In this document: positions 1-10,288 of the stretch, in pieces
Layout: each line of letters opens with the position of its first letter
How positions within the stretch are numbered: position 1 is the first letter of the stretch
Notes under the pieces: generated by a model
Seen by the model: the letters and a program-made list of their open reading frames with translations, nothing else
What the model was told of the DNA's origin: nothing
Databases searched by the model: none
Source: Bolinopsis microptera
Lineage: Eukaryota > Ctenophora > Tentaculata > Lobata > Bolinopsidae
Reading direction: 5' to 3'
Assembly (NCBI RefSeq): GCF_026151205.1
Contig: NC_087080.1
Coordinates: forward strand, 147,312 to 197,311
Length of the DNA stretch: 50,000 bases
Made by a program: the position numbers and the translations under genes

Positions 1-565
1 TCCTCCTCCTCCTCCTCCTCCTCCTCCTCCTCCTCCTCCTCCTCCTCCTCCTCCTCCTCCTCCTCCTCCTCCTCCTCCTCCTCCTCCTCCTCCTCCTCCT
101 CCTCCTCCTCCTCCTCCTCCTCCTCCTCCTCCTCCTCCTCCTCCTCCTCCTCCTCCTCCTCCTCCTCCTCCTCCTCCTCCTCCTCCTCCTCCTCCTCCTC
201 CTCCTCCTCCTCCTCCTCCTCCTCCTCCTCCTCCTCCTCCTCCTCCTCCTCCTCCTCCTCCTCCTCCTCCTCCTCCTCCTCCTCCTCCTCCTCCTCCTCC
301 TCCTCCTCCTCCTCCTCCTCCTCCTCCTCCTCCTCCTCCTCCTCCTCCTCCTCCTCCTCCTCCTCCTCCTCCTCCTCCTCCTCCTCCTCCTCCTCCTCCT
401 CCTCCTCCTCCTCCTCCTCCTCCTCCTCCTCCTCCTCCTCCTCCTCCTCCTCCTCCTCCTCCTCCTCCTCCTCCTCCTCCTCCTCCTCCTCCTCCTCCTC
501 CTCCTCCTCCTCCTCCTCCTCCTCCTCCTCCTCCTCCTCCTCCTCCTCCTCCTCCTCCTCCTCCT
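1..565. repeat. (TCC)n trinucleotide microsatellite
   Basis: The first 565 bases are an uninterrupted TCC repeat of about 188 units with no substitution seen. It is a pure polypyrimidine/polypurine tract (GGA on the other strand), a class able to form triplex or G-rich structures. It runs off the left edge, so true length is unknown. The perfection may reflect recent expansion or consensus smoothing of an unresolved array. Confidence 0.97.
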
Positions 566-926
566 TTGGTGCGGTCACAAGTTTCCCACTGCATTTTGTT
601 ACTATTTTATTTTGAGTAATTAGATCGTGATAGTGTCTTGGTAGCTAAATCTAATTTGCACCGTAATTTCAAATTTTTACAAAATAATATCCGAAAACTT
701 TGTAGGTTCATTAGATCGTTGATCTCGAGCAAAATAAATCCAATTACACATATTATAAAGCAGATCAAGGTCGCCACAATTTATCGAGGACCGGAATTTT
801 TCAAACAACTCTACAACTCATAAGCTCTTAACTTTAGTCTGATGGTGAAAATGTCACGCGTATTATATAAATCCAAGTACATATTTGGAGGAGAGCTGAC
901 ATATGAACAGTCACTTACTTAGACTA
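566..926. other. Non-coding sequence, nothing recognised
   Basis: AT-rich DNA between the TCC tract and the repeated segment. Open frames here are short and start or end without coding character. No RNA gene, splice-bounded exon or inverted repeat was identified. Confidence 0.6.
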
Positions 927-1203
927 AGAGAGATTTAGCGCGTTCGTTATGCGATATAATGATCTAATGTTGAAGGAACTATTCTGTTGTTGTTCTGGAA
1001 TGTGAATTATGTAAAGAGAGCCCGGTTATTAGTGTGTGTGTGTAATTCTATTCTCATCTCGAGGTCTCGGTGTTGCGTGCGGTTCTAGCCTTCGTCATTT
1101 GAACAGCTTAACTTTGCCGTTACTTAGTCACTGATATTGCCGTCTAAGTAATTTCATAATATCTTAAGATAATTTCTTAATTTATTAAATAATTTCTTAA
1201 TAA
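927..1203 (+). repeat. Left copy of a ~275-bp segment repeated at the right end of the window
   Basis: From the motif AGAGAGATTTAGCGCG onward this stretch matches 49,726-50,000 in the same orientation with only scattered single-base differences and a 2-nt difference in a GT run. The match starts sharply in both copies and runs off the right edge of the window. The copies are about 48.8 kb apart. No coding frame is shared, so this is a duplicated non-coding segment or part of a larger dispersed element. Both copies have a 13-bp-period array close by. Confidence 0.93.
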
Positions 1204-1448
1204 GTTTAACGTTAGATGATATCAGTATTATTTAACAAATATCAAAAGGTTGTGTTTTGTTACCATTATGTTATTTGGAACACGTTCAAAGATGCTTATA
1301 TAACAATCCTATTATAGCTTGTGATTGGCAGCCAGAAAGTGAAAATAAATATGGGGCTAAGAATACGATTTGGTAAGCATAAAATATGTTTCCAACCATT
1401 AATTGGTTACCACACTATATTACTACGGTACGATTTTATAGCTTTATA

Positions 1449-1672
1449 GAGTACCTGCATAGAGTACTTACCTAGAGTACTTACCTAGAGTACATACCTA
1501 GAGTACTTACCTAGAGTACCTACCTAGAGTACTTACCTAGAGTACTTACCTAGAGTTCCTACCTAGAGTACCTACCTAGAGTACTTACCTAGAGTACCTA
1601 CCTAGTGTACATACCTAGAGTACCTACCTAGAGTACCTACCCTAGAGTACCAACCTAGAGTACCTACCTATT
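1449..1672. repeat. 13-bp tandem array, unit ACCTAGAGTACCT
   Basis: About 17 units of a 13-bp repeat with variants at one position (TACCT, TACTT, TACAT). The same unit builds the longer array at 48,833-49,545. No function can be assigned. Confidence 0.93.
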
Positions 1673-4458
1673 AACCTTCCGACAGTTTTTAACCCTAACA
1701 GCCAACATGACCTTTATTGATATATTTTTATGTGTTTATCTTTAAATTGATTGTAATTTAATCACTAATTGCTTATTTGAACACGTTTGTGCGAGTACTA
1801 TTTTTTGTATAAACAGACTGGATTAATTTTTAAAGTTTTACAAAATTATACTAGTTGGTTTAATTGTTTTAATGTTCAATAAACTGTTAGTGTTAATTGT
1901 CATTTACAGGTTAATTCAGTACTCTATAAAACAAAGCCAAACAAGAAGAAAAGGAGTACTAAACAGCTTAAGGTTATTATAAAAACTATATCTTACTTTT
2001 TTATCGTTGATGGTAACTAACTGTGTGAAAACTGATAAGTACCTATTTGACTTAAAAAGATTTAATGGTCTATTGTTCATTTTGAACATGACCACTGGAC
2101 AAATAACTATACAATTTCAGGATCATTTCACCTACACGTGAGATTGTCAAGAAACAAGTAGCTCAAAAATCTGTTCTGAACACAAGGTAAACCTACAAAA
2201 AGAACTAATTAACCTAGTCTCCTTATATTTTAGCATGTTAGTTAAAAATGTTCATAAAATTCATGTTTATATACGGCAAATGCTGAAAACGAAAAAATGA
2301 TTTACCAAATACTGGCGAGGTATCGGCGAAAAAGTGCCTCAATCACGTGATATGAATTAGTAAAAGCCGATATGACCATATAAAGATATGATAAGGAAGT
2401 TGGTTTAATTTTCCGTTAGAATTAGGGTTTAAGCATATGCTTCGGTTAGAGATTGGGTTAGGGTTGGCATCAGTGTCATGTAGATATCATGTAGGGGTTT
2501 CGCTGAATTTCCATTTGTTTGACAATTCAAATTCCGGTTTGCCTCAGCGTATGCTTGATGATAGTGATATATGTTGCGTATCACAAACATCAAAGATATT
2601 TTCCGCCTTCGCGCGCGAAAAGTGGCATGCAATGTATGCCAAGCGTATGCTGTCGTTCATCTCACGGTAAGGGTCTGCGTTCAGGTTAAGGGTGTAAAAA
2701 TGAATCGTGTTCTGAATTGACCCGTGAAGTGTTTCAAGTAGTTATGCAAGGTGCGTGCTAAATCACTCTACAGTCGATCTTCGAGATTGCAAGTTAACAG
2801 AATCAGCACGACCGTTTTTAAGACACCAGCACTGATGAGGACTACATCAGATTGTTCTATTTAGGCTTGATGTTGCACCAAGTCTTTTATTTTGTGCTCG
2901 ATAGACTCGGCCTTGGTCAACTGCCTTATAGAGCGAAAAACTATCTATCCATTCTTATAACTCATCTTATACAGTTAAACCTCATAAGCTCATGTACATG
3001 CTGTTATCAATCTACCTTTTTAATTGTTCGTATTGCGTCCAAAAATACACCTACTCAGATCAATTTCATACCCAAAGGGCCTTTTCACAAGAATTTTCTT
3101 AAAATTTGGGCGAGCGATTTAGTAGGAGCGATTGATTCGTGATAAAAGGGACAGTTACAATATTCCGTATTATTTACGACCTGTTTCTGACCATACATTT
3201 TCTTGTACCATACCTAGTTTTTTTTCGAGTATGACTATGAGTGTTGTGCCTTATAACCTGCCTACATAGCTCGAAGGCTTCTTCCAACCTGTACACCCGC
3301 TAGCTAAAAGCTTTTTTCGAGGACATTAAAATCATTTATGTTATATTATAGTTTCTTGTTATCATCTATCATCTAGGCTCTAGCTCCGTAACATAAATTG
3401 TATGGATTTTTACTTTCTAATGACGACAAAGGTTTAAGTATTGTCTAATCGATACTTGTTACTGCATCAAAAAACATCAATCACAACCAAAGTTATGGAT
3501 AGTCATAGCGTAATTGTAACTTTGTAATGTGAGCTAGTTATGACGTAGTAATGAGGCAGTTATAAAGCATGGCAACGCGCGTTGCTAACCTGTGTTGTAC
3601 TGTGGTTGTTCGCGCACGTGTAATCTCTTGATGTTGCTGCGCAACGACGTAGTTGACCTTTGATAAAAAAGCGCTGCTTTAATCTAACGTTTATTTTACC
3701 TCACTTCCGACGTTAATTATACAAAATCTAAAGCCTTAATCATAATTCTAAGAATGCTATCTCCTATTTCTGTCCTTTTTCTACAACCCTGCTAAAAATC
3801 GCGAGGTTTCAACTCCATTTGCGAGCTAAAATTGGTCACGCCAGAGGGTCATTTTTTGATAAATCATCATTGTTTTTTAAGTTTAAAATATTATATAGAT
3901 ATACCAAAGTTCTAAATACCAGATAAACACAACGCTATCTAGTCTTTCTTTTAAAGAAGAGAATTATAAAACTTGCACTTGTGCCAATTTGCTCTGTCAA
4001 AAGTAATATTCTTAAGATGATTAATAAATTTCGACAACTTAAGTCGCGTTTTCTGGACGAGAAAAGAAGCTAGGGCCTCCAGCGTCAAATTTATGTCCGC
4101 TCAAATAAAATCCGATAAGGTAGCTATCGCTAGTTTTACGCCCACGCTATGACTTTTCATAACTTTGGTTAATGTGATCGATATTTTTGATGTGATGAAA
4201 TACTTTGATGTCATTGTCAAATAAAGTCAAATAACATCCACACTTTCTACAGTGCGGAGCTAAATGAAGAGAAATTAAAACATAACTGATTTTAAATATC
4301 CTCCAGTAAAGCTTTCGACTAGCGCATTTCCCATTCTAATCTTACCTGGGGACCCCAGGCTATAATGTTCATAAACAAATAAAGATTCGGCGGAATGACA
4401 GGCTGAGCGCCGCCCAGTAAATTCTAATATAATGTGAAAACTTTTTATAATACATTTC
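1673..4458. other. Non-coding DNA upstream of the XKR-like gene
   Basis: AT-rich sequence without a supported exon. Candidate donor-like sites (for example around 2,188 and 2,668) exist, so a 5' untranslated exon of the downstream gene could lie here but cannot be placed. The stretch holds single CACGTG boxes near 2,134, 2,345 and 3,616, a 12-bp palindrome AAGCATATGCTT near 2,432, and a 14-bp palindrome GCAACGCGCGTTGC near 3,571. Short open frames at 2,437-2,670 and 2,852-3,142 show no family resemblance and are probably chance. Confidence 0.55.
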
Positions 4459-4460
4459 AG
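4445..4460 (+). other. Probable 3' splice site before the XKR-like coding exon
   Basis: A T-rich stretch ending in TACATTTCAG at 4,451-4,460 is a good 3' splice site, 24 nt before the first in-frame ATG at 4,485. The open frame extends a little further left only through a GTG and meets a TAA at 4,425-4,427. The exon therefore probably begins at 4,461, with either a short 5' leader or an in-frame link to an unseen upstream exon. Confidence 0.65.
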
Positions 4461-4484
4461 TCGAAGATAAGAACAGTCTGGTAC

Positions 4485-7400
4485 ATGGTAGGAATAGACA
4501 ATCCAGAGCAAGAAGTAGGTAAGATGATTACTTTAAATAGTAAACTTGGTACAAAAGAGGAAATATCTTCTCTCGCTACCAAACTTCGCTCAGTTCCTGA
4601 TGATAAAGACAAAATAGATGTGGTAAAGAAGCTGAAACAAACTGAGTTTTACAGTGTGTTTGTTGATTTGTATAAGAGTAATGAGGAGTTGCAATTTAGG
4701 AGGGATGCAACTTTCATTTTGAGAAGGGTCGGATACTTCGGTGATAAGGAAGATTTAAAGGAGCTAGTTCATAGAGGTATAGTGAGGCTCATCCTTACAG
4801 ACTGTGTTTACTCAACAGATGCAGATCTCATAACAAACGTAGTGACAGTCTTAAGAGATGTATGTTCCAAACATAACAGGGTTCTTTTGTCAGACATTGC
4901 CGAGGAGGGTCTTTATGATAAAGTGATATACCTGCTGGAGACCTGGAAAAGTAACGATGTTATAGCTGGGAGAATACTTTCCATGATCAACACGATATGT
5001 TCTTATGAGATGTCACTAGGTGAAGATATTGTTTCATTAAACCAGCCTAGATTTGTTGATATACTGAGAAATAAACATCAACCTCTTAGAGAAATAATAA
5101 GTTCGGACACAAGCTGTAAAGTAACTGCTGCGATACTGTTATTCAAATACCTGGGCAGTATTGAAAAAAGTGAGCTATTACAACTGTTAATACCACCGAC
5201 AAATGAAATGTTCACTGAGGGCGGTATTGTAAAGCTAGCTAGTATCATAAAAGCGATACCTGGTAGAGAAGAAGAATTTGGAAAACAAGTAATCAGAGAG
5301 GTTGTTTCAGCTAACTTTATCAGCAAGTTTAGTGAACAGTACGACAGTAATACTGAGGAGGTGTATCGTAGAAACCTGACATATGTGCTGAGAAGAGTAG
5401 CTTATCTAGGAGATAAAGCTGTAATAAGCTCACTGGTTAAAAGTGGTGTAATAAAACATTTGATAACAACATGTGAAAATTGCACTGACAGTGAGGTTAT
5501 GTGCAATATATCAGCTACTCTATGTTACGTTTCTTACGATAACGGTGATATCTCACATGTTGACCACCTTGTTGGGGAGGGAGTTCTAACCCTTATATCT
5601 AAACTACTACAGAAGTGGAGTAAAGATGACACTGTGATGGTTAAGGTACTTGTAACTTTACTGAACATTACCTGTAATAGGGAGGATATCTGTGAGTTAA
5701 TAGCTAACAGTACAGAGTACGGAGATAAACCCGAACTAGTGACAAATATTTTCCAAACAAGCAGTAATGTGAAGGTACTGGAGAGCACTATTGATTGTAT
5801 TTACAGCATGTTACAAGGGAGCATGGCTTTACATGAGCACTTCTCCAACAAACAACTCATAGACACGTGTATCTCCCGGATCAGATCTGATGTGTTATCT
5901 TCTGAGTACAAAATTCATATATTACGGGGTATTGTCACCAGGCTCACATGCAACCACCCTGCTAAAGTTGCTGCATTGTTAGTTCCACACACACATTCTT
6001 TGAAGGAAATCGCCGAGTTAGACACTGACACTGAGCTATCTAGACATGCTGCAGAGTTGATAAATACGTACTTAAGTTGTGGTGAAAAGCGACATAAATG
6101 TGTTTTGGTCAACACACTGTTTATATTAAATATCTTGAAATTTTTTGCTCTATATATTGTAGACATTGTTTTAGACATTAAAGTAGGGATAAACTCTGTT
6201 AATGATGCTACTTTGAGCACACGGTATGAGGGTTATTGTTTACTTTTATTTAGTATTTTACCTTTGATTTATCTAAATTATCAATCTGTTTTACGGTATT
6301 ACATTCAATGCTGGAACATGATAAGTGTCGATCCTGTGATATCTCTACAGGGATCAAACAGAGGACGAATAATGAAGTTCTTTTTCCCTTGGAGGTTTAA
6401 CAGTGTGAAACACGCTATCTTGAACATTTTAACAGTATTACAGCTGCATCCCCTCATAAGAGCTTTTGAGCTGGTGTTTCATCGGAGTAAAACGCTGTAT
6501 ACAATCATAAGTAATAAATTTCATTTTGGAAGACTCTCCACTCAAGAGAAGATCCTAGAGAATGTGCCCTGCACTCTTATCAAGGGTATAATTTTGTATA
6601 AATTCATCGACAGCAACAAAAGTGATGTTGATTTTAGTTTGGGATCAGATGAATATGTTACCCTATTTTCAACTGTATATGGTATACTAACACTCTGCTA
6701 TAAAGTAGCAAGTTTTGAAGAGTTGTGCAGGAGTGCAGACAATTCTCCTGGAGCCCTCAGGACATGTCAGAAACTAGTGTCGTTCATAGGAGTATTGCTC
6801 TCACTTAATTCACGACTTATCATGTGCCTTGTTCTATTCAGCGTGATGCGTGATAATGGAACTATGTGGATTTTTACCATCAGTGTATTTCTTCACATAT
6901 TGTTATCTTCTGTTACTCACTTACTATCTCATCACGAGTGGCAGTCTCCTTATGACTTTTCGATGGTAAAAAGAAAATTTGTGATAAAGGATTTTATTCT
7001 GAGAGAAGGCAGTAACAGAAACAGTAAACTTGTAATAATTGGACGATGCGCACTAGTGTTCTGTCTATCATGGAGTGAATCCTTTATAGTGAGCCTCCGA
7101 AATCCTATAGATCTGGTGTCAGGACGTGTTCCAAGCACTTATCATTTAAGATCAAGACGACAGTTTTTCATGATTTATGTGTTTCACCTGTTAGAAGTAA
7201 TAACCGTCACGGTTTTAGCAAACACTCTCAACTCTAAACGATGGATAATGGATTTGGGGTATGTATCGCTGGCACTATTTCTCATATCTGGTGCAATGTA
7301 TATGCTGTACTTAACAGTTCTTAATCCAGACAAGACATCTAAATTATTGTCGGTTTCAATCAACCCCAGGTTGAAGCAGTTTGGATATAAATCCCAGGTG

Positions 7401-8462
7401 ACCACAAGCACTCGATTTTGTCATGTAACTGAAAAAGCAACAAAGATAAACAGCACAAAAGTCTACTCGTCCAATCAGTATAATTACAGACTCCAAGTTC
7501 TAGATCCCTGTTATGACTGCATGTTGGGTAGAGAACACACAGATAAAGATGAACCTGTTAATCAGAGCAAATGCTGCTCACGATCAAGTTTTCTGAAGAA
7601 ACTTAGAAACTGTTTTACTCGACCATTTAATAGCACTTACAGGAGACTCTCGCTTTCAATTAGTGATGCTGAGAATCTTGCTGAGAATCTTCAGTTGCGT
7701 CGTAAGGACGTGGATTTGCTCATTACTAAAGTGAGAAAGTACGACAATATTCATCGTCATCAGATATATTTATTTCCTGGTATTGAGAACATTGAAAAAG
7801 TGGACCCCAAGCTTATCTCGAGGTGTAGAGCGATTGGTTCAAATGTGTTCCGCAGTATTGAACATATCAGAGACGATGAGTTGAGTCCTAATCTCGTACC
7901 AGCGTGCAACAAACTGAAAGGTAGAATAGAAAACAAGTACACTGATGCGACTGAAGGTGACATTCTCAATGATGAGCTGGTTGAACAGATCAGTAACCTC
8001 TGCGAAGAATACTTTTCCTTAAAAGAGCAGCAATGGGAAAATAAAGTTCTTGCCTGGTGTGAAACAGCTCCCACTGAGATTCTTACTAAATATGACAGTG
8101 GAAAATGGGGTTCAGCTCAATGTATAAAGGATATTGAGAAGTGGATAACAGAAAAAGAAAGACTCGCAGTATACTTGAACCCTTGTAATAATAACGCAGC
8201 AAACCTTCCTGACACTACTATAGTGCTGTACGATGAGAAACACTCTAATTTCCACATCAACGGGGTTAAAACACCCTCAAAACACGGCTGGGTAACCAGA
8301 AAAGTTGCAGAACTGAGGAACTGTTACCATAGAAACAGGAGGAATTCTACATCAGGACAAACAGAGTATCTGCCTGTCGGACAAGATATTGTTACAATAG
8401 AAACAGGACAAGATATTTTTACCATAGAAACAGGACAAGATATTGTTAATTCAGCAGTTTAG
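4485..8462 (+). CDS. Armadillo-repeat protein with C-terminal XK-related (XKR-like) eight-helix membrane domain
   Basis: 1,325 codons in one exon, taking the ATG at 4,485 because it follows a 3' splice site. Residues 1 to about 530 are alpha-helical ARM/HEAT-like sequence with an internal duplication: the block from residue 71 (FRRDATFILRRVGYFGDK) recurs near 294 (YRRNLTYVLRRVAYLGDK). Hydrophobic segments lie near 539-563, 585-604, 643-665, 764-788, 794-814, 849-870, 894-913 and 922-945. Their order and spacing resemble the XK-related family: DIVLDIKVG in helix 1 (family pattern D-x-x-x-D-I), LQLHPLIRAFELVF after helix 2, and the ENVPCTLIKGIILYKF block that parallels the family's ES-P-Q-L-LY motif. 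Some XKR members are caspase-activated phospholipid scramblases at the plasma membrane; activity here is inferred only from family. The last 380 residues are soluble, unassigned, and end in tandem copies of GQDIVTIET. The ARM-XKR combination is unusual. XKR assignment is likely, not proven. Confidence 0.78.
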   Translation: MVGIDNPEQEVGKMITLNSKLGTKEEISSLATKLRSVPDDKDKIDVVKKLKQTEFYSVFVDLYKSNEELQFRRDATFILRRVGYFGDKEDLKELVHRGIVRLILTDCVYSTDADLITNVVTVLRDVCSKHNRVLLSDIAEEGLYDKVIYLLETWKSNDVIAGRILSMINTICSYEMSLGEDIVSLNQPRFVDILRNKHQPLREIISSDTSCKVTAAILLFKYLGSIEKSELLQLLIPPTNEMFTEGGIVKLASIIKAIPGREEEFGKQVIREVVSANFISKFSEQYDSNTEEVYRRNLTYVLRRVAYLGDKAVISSLVKSGVIKHLITTCENCTDSEVMCNISATLCYVSYDNGDISHVDHLVGEGVLTLISKLLQKWSKDDTVMVKVLVTLLNITCNREDICELIANSTEYGDKPELVTNIFQTSSNVKVLESTIDCIYSMLQGSMALHEHFSNKQLIDTCISRIRSDVLSSEYKIHILRGIVTRLTCNHPAKVAALLVPHTHSLKEIAELDTDTELSRHAAELINTYLSCGEKRHKCVLVNTLFILNILKFFALYIVDIVLDIKVGINSVNDATLSTRYEGYCLLLFSILPLIYLNYQSVLRYYIQCWNMISVDPVISLQGSNRGRIMKFFFPWRFNSVKHAILNILTVLQLHPLIRAFELVFHRSKTLYTIISNKFHFGRLSTQEKILENVPCTLIKGIILYKFIDSNKSDVDFSLGSDEYVTLFSTVYGILTLCYKVASFEELCRSADNSPGALRTCQKLVSFIGVLLSLNSRLIMCLVLFSVMRDNGTMWIFTISVFLHILLSSVTHLLSHHEWQSPYDFSMVKRKFVIKDFILREGSNRNSKLVIIGRCALVFCLSWSESFIVSLRNPIDLVSGRVPSTYHLRSRRQFFMIYVFHLLEVITVTVLANTLNSKRWIMDLGYVSLALFLISGAMYMLYLTVLNPDKTSKLLSVSINPRLKQFGYKSQVTTSTRFCHVTEKATKINSTKVYSSNQYNYRLQVLDPCYDCMLGREHTDKDEPVNQSKCCSRSSFLKKLRNCFTRPFNSTYRRLSLSISDAENLAENLQLRRKDVDLLITKVRKYDNIHRHQIYLFPGIENIEKVDPKLISRCRAIGSNVFRSIEHIRDDELSPNLVPACNKLKGRIENKYTDATEGDILNDELVEQISNLCEEYFSLKEQQWENKVLAWCETAPTEILTKYDSGKWGSAQCIKDIEKWITEKERLAVYLNPCNNNAANLPDTTIVLYDEKHSNFHINGVKTPSKHGWVTRKVAELRNCYHRNRRNSTSGQTEYLPVGQDIVTIETGQDIFTIETGQDIVNSAV

Positions 8463-8481
8463 CTTGTCAGTTTATAATAAC

Positions 8482-8619
8482 ATAAACCCGCCACGCAAAG
8501 GGTTTATATAACAGATCATCCCGCGCTAGCGGGATGATCTGATAAACACATACGAGTGCGCGCAGCGCACGAGTTTTGTGTTAATATGTAATCCCGAAGC
8601 GCCAGCTGAGGGATTACAT
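8482..8619. repeat. Cluster of four consecutive hairpins just 3' of the XKR-like gene
   Basis: Four inverted repeats follow one another. They are ATAAACCC/GGGTTTAT (8,482-8,489 with 8,500-8,507); a perfect 13-bp stem with a 4-nt loop (8,512-8,524 with 8,529-8,541); GTGCGC/GCGCAC (8,556-8,561 with 8,565-8,570) enclosed by AACACA/TGTGTT; and a perfect 10-bp stem (8,586-8,595 with 8,610-8,619). They begin 20 nt after the stop codon. They may be 3' UTR structure or remains of a foldback element. Confidence 0.85.
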
Positions 8620-9145
8620 TTATTTAGCCCTGAGCGTGAAGTGTTTATGGATTATAATTATCTCCGGCGATTTCGACAAGGGATTTATACTTTAGAAGAG
8701 ATTGGAAAGCAGTTCATCAATCTGAATGTCAAACCGATCTGTCATAGTGGAGCAATAGCTTGAACGTTAGCAGGAACAAGAGCTGGAAGGAGAGCAAGCA
8801 AAACAATACTATTTTTAGGGCACGGACAAGGGTAGCTGGCTAGTCGCCAACTTCTCACGCCACGCGTTGGAGAAATTCCAAGAATTAGCTGCTTTGGCAA
8901 CGTTCCCAGGAATTTGCGTGTAAAAGAAGTGGACGGTTACGATGTTTCATATCACGTGGTGCGCTTTCGTGTCACGTGGTATAGACTCGGCGTATGCTAT
9001 TGGTGGCACGTGGTACGCACGTGACGCGCCCACGTGATCGCGCGTCTAACTGTTCTACTATTATCGAGTTCTAATCAGCAGTATCATTGATTATTGTAAG
9101 TCGGAGAATTGAATGATAAACATCAGTTACGACTAAAAGTAAAAA
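8620..9145. other. Non-coding sequence with an E-box cluster
   Basis: No supported gene. An open frame covering 8,578-8,763 overlaps the hairpins, lacks family resemblance and is treated as chance. The notable content is the CACGTG cluster annotated separately. Confidence 0.55.
8953..9036. promoter_or_regulatory. Five CACGTG E-boxes within 84 bp
   Basis: CACGTG occurs at 8,953, 8,973, 9,007, 9,018 and 9,031. The second has the flanks GTGTCACGTGGT, which match the reverse complement of the CACGTG part of the 41-bp array in the SMC2 intron. An ATTGG (inverted CCAAT) lies just before the third box. CACGTG is the class recognised by bHLH-ZIP factors such as USF, Myc/Max and MITF. Regulatory function is inferred from motif density only. 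Confidence 0.55.
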
Positions 9146-9260
9146 GCGGGCCGGGTTTATACGAATTTCCGGGGCGGGATGATATCACCTTGAGATGTTT
9201 ATCTAACAGCGGGCCGGGCTGAGTGATAATATGATCCCGCGTCGAAATCCCGGAGATATT
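9146..9260. repeat. Imperfect GC-rich inverted repeat
   Basis: Two GCGGGCCGGG motifs (about 9,146 and 9,211) and the near-complementary blocks CGGGATGATATCAC and GTGATAATATGATCCCG form an imperfect foldback in otherwise AT-rich DNA. This resembles a degraded small inverted-repeat element. No target duplication was identified. Confidence 0.5.
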
Positions 9261-9330
9261 TATACAATGTTTGAAGTTTATTGTTAATGTGATATTACTA
9301 TTCTGGTACAATGTGGTCCGCCTTCTCCAT

Positions 9331-9948
9331 TCTAACTAGATATTTACAAATAAGTATTTAGAAACTTACATCACCTTAATAATCCCAGAATGTGTGTTTC
9401 CGAGCGGCTTAATCAAGTAAACGGTAAGAGTTACGGGGCTGGTTTTTTCGGTATAGTGCCGACAAAACTACGAAGAAGCCAAATGGTAAAGATTTTTTAA
9501 ATCGGTCGGTGGTAAGTGGTTTAATTGATGGTTTTGTACCACAAATGTTACACAAAATGGCTTGAGCAGAACGGTAAGAGTTACGGGGCTCGCATATGTA
9601 GCTGCATAAATAGTGTAATTGGGTTACCCGGGTAAGATTCGGTGTCATATTATACTATAATCTTATTAGGTTATTAGGGGAGGGGCACTGTTTGGACTGC
9701 AAAGAGAGTTCATACTTTCATACGACAATGTTATGCGTGTTCACAAATATGATAGGCGGTTGTGGTGTTAAGGGTTAATTTCTATTGATTATTGTTTAAG
9801 ATACTATTGTTTAAGATACCATTGGATACGTGAGGGCACTCCGAATAGAATTGCTCACCTAATGCAGGTTTTGACTCAACGGGTAAATACTCCTACCTAT
9901 TCATTCTAACTAGATATTTACAATTAATAAGTATTTAGAAACTTACAT
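9331..9948. repeat. Dispersed element flanked by ~42-bp direct repeats, related to 38.3-38.95 kb
   Basis: A block beginning ATTCTAACTAGATATTTACA (9,331-9,372) recurs at 9,904-9,948 with a few inserted bases, bracketing about 530 bp. The interior shares long collinear matches with 38,310-38,955: TTTTTTCGGTATAGTGCCG, the CGGTGGTAAGTGGTT block, and GAGGGCACTCCGAATAGAAT. It is therefore an interspersed repeat. No protein-coding capacity is seen, so it is a non-autonomous element of unknown class. Confidence 0.75.
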
Positions 9949-10008
9949 AATCTCATATCCTCTGTCTTATATTCAATAACCACACCTTGAAGTTCGATTG
10001 TATAATCT

Positions 10009-10200
10009 ATAAGTAATGATATTACTTTATCGGTAATAATTAGGTAATAATGATATAATTTTATTAGAAATGGTGTTACTTTATCTCAGTAATTAATGAT
10101 AATGATATAATTTTATTAGAAATGATGTTACTTTATTGATAATGATATTACTTTATTAGCACTTATATTACTTTATCAGAAATAAAGCAACATCATTACT
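10009..10200. repeat. AT-rich degenerate tandem repeat (TAATGATATTACTTTAT-like)
   Basis: Repeated variants of TAATGATAT, TTTTATTAGAAATG and TTACTTTAT follow each other with indels, giving an irregular minisatellite with no coding potential. Confidence 0.75.
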
Positions 10201-10288
10201 ACATTATTGGTGTGCAGCAGTTTTAATTTATAATATGAACAGTGAATATCTCGGATGTACCCAGTACCCAAAACTAATCCCGCGTGCA

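Noticed and set aside
2437-2700. GGTTAGGGTT-like stretch as interstitial telomere repeat
   Set aside because: Only isolated TTAGGG-like words, no tandem array.
4434-4484. Upstream extension of the XKR-like protein from a GTG at 4,434
   Set aside because: A 3' splice site lies between GTG and the first ATG, and GTG is not a usual eukaryotic start.
8578-8763. Small open frame after the XKR-like gene
   Set aside because: Overlaps the hairpin cluster, starts from a non-ATG codon and resembles no family.
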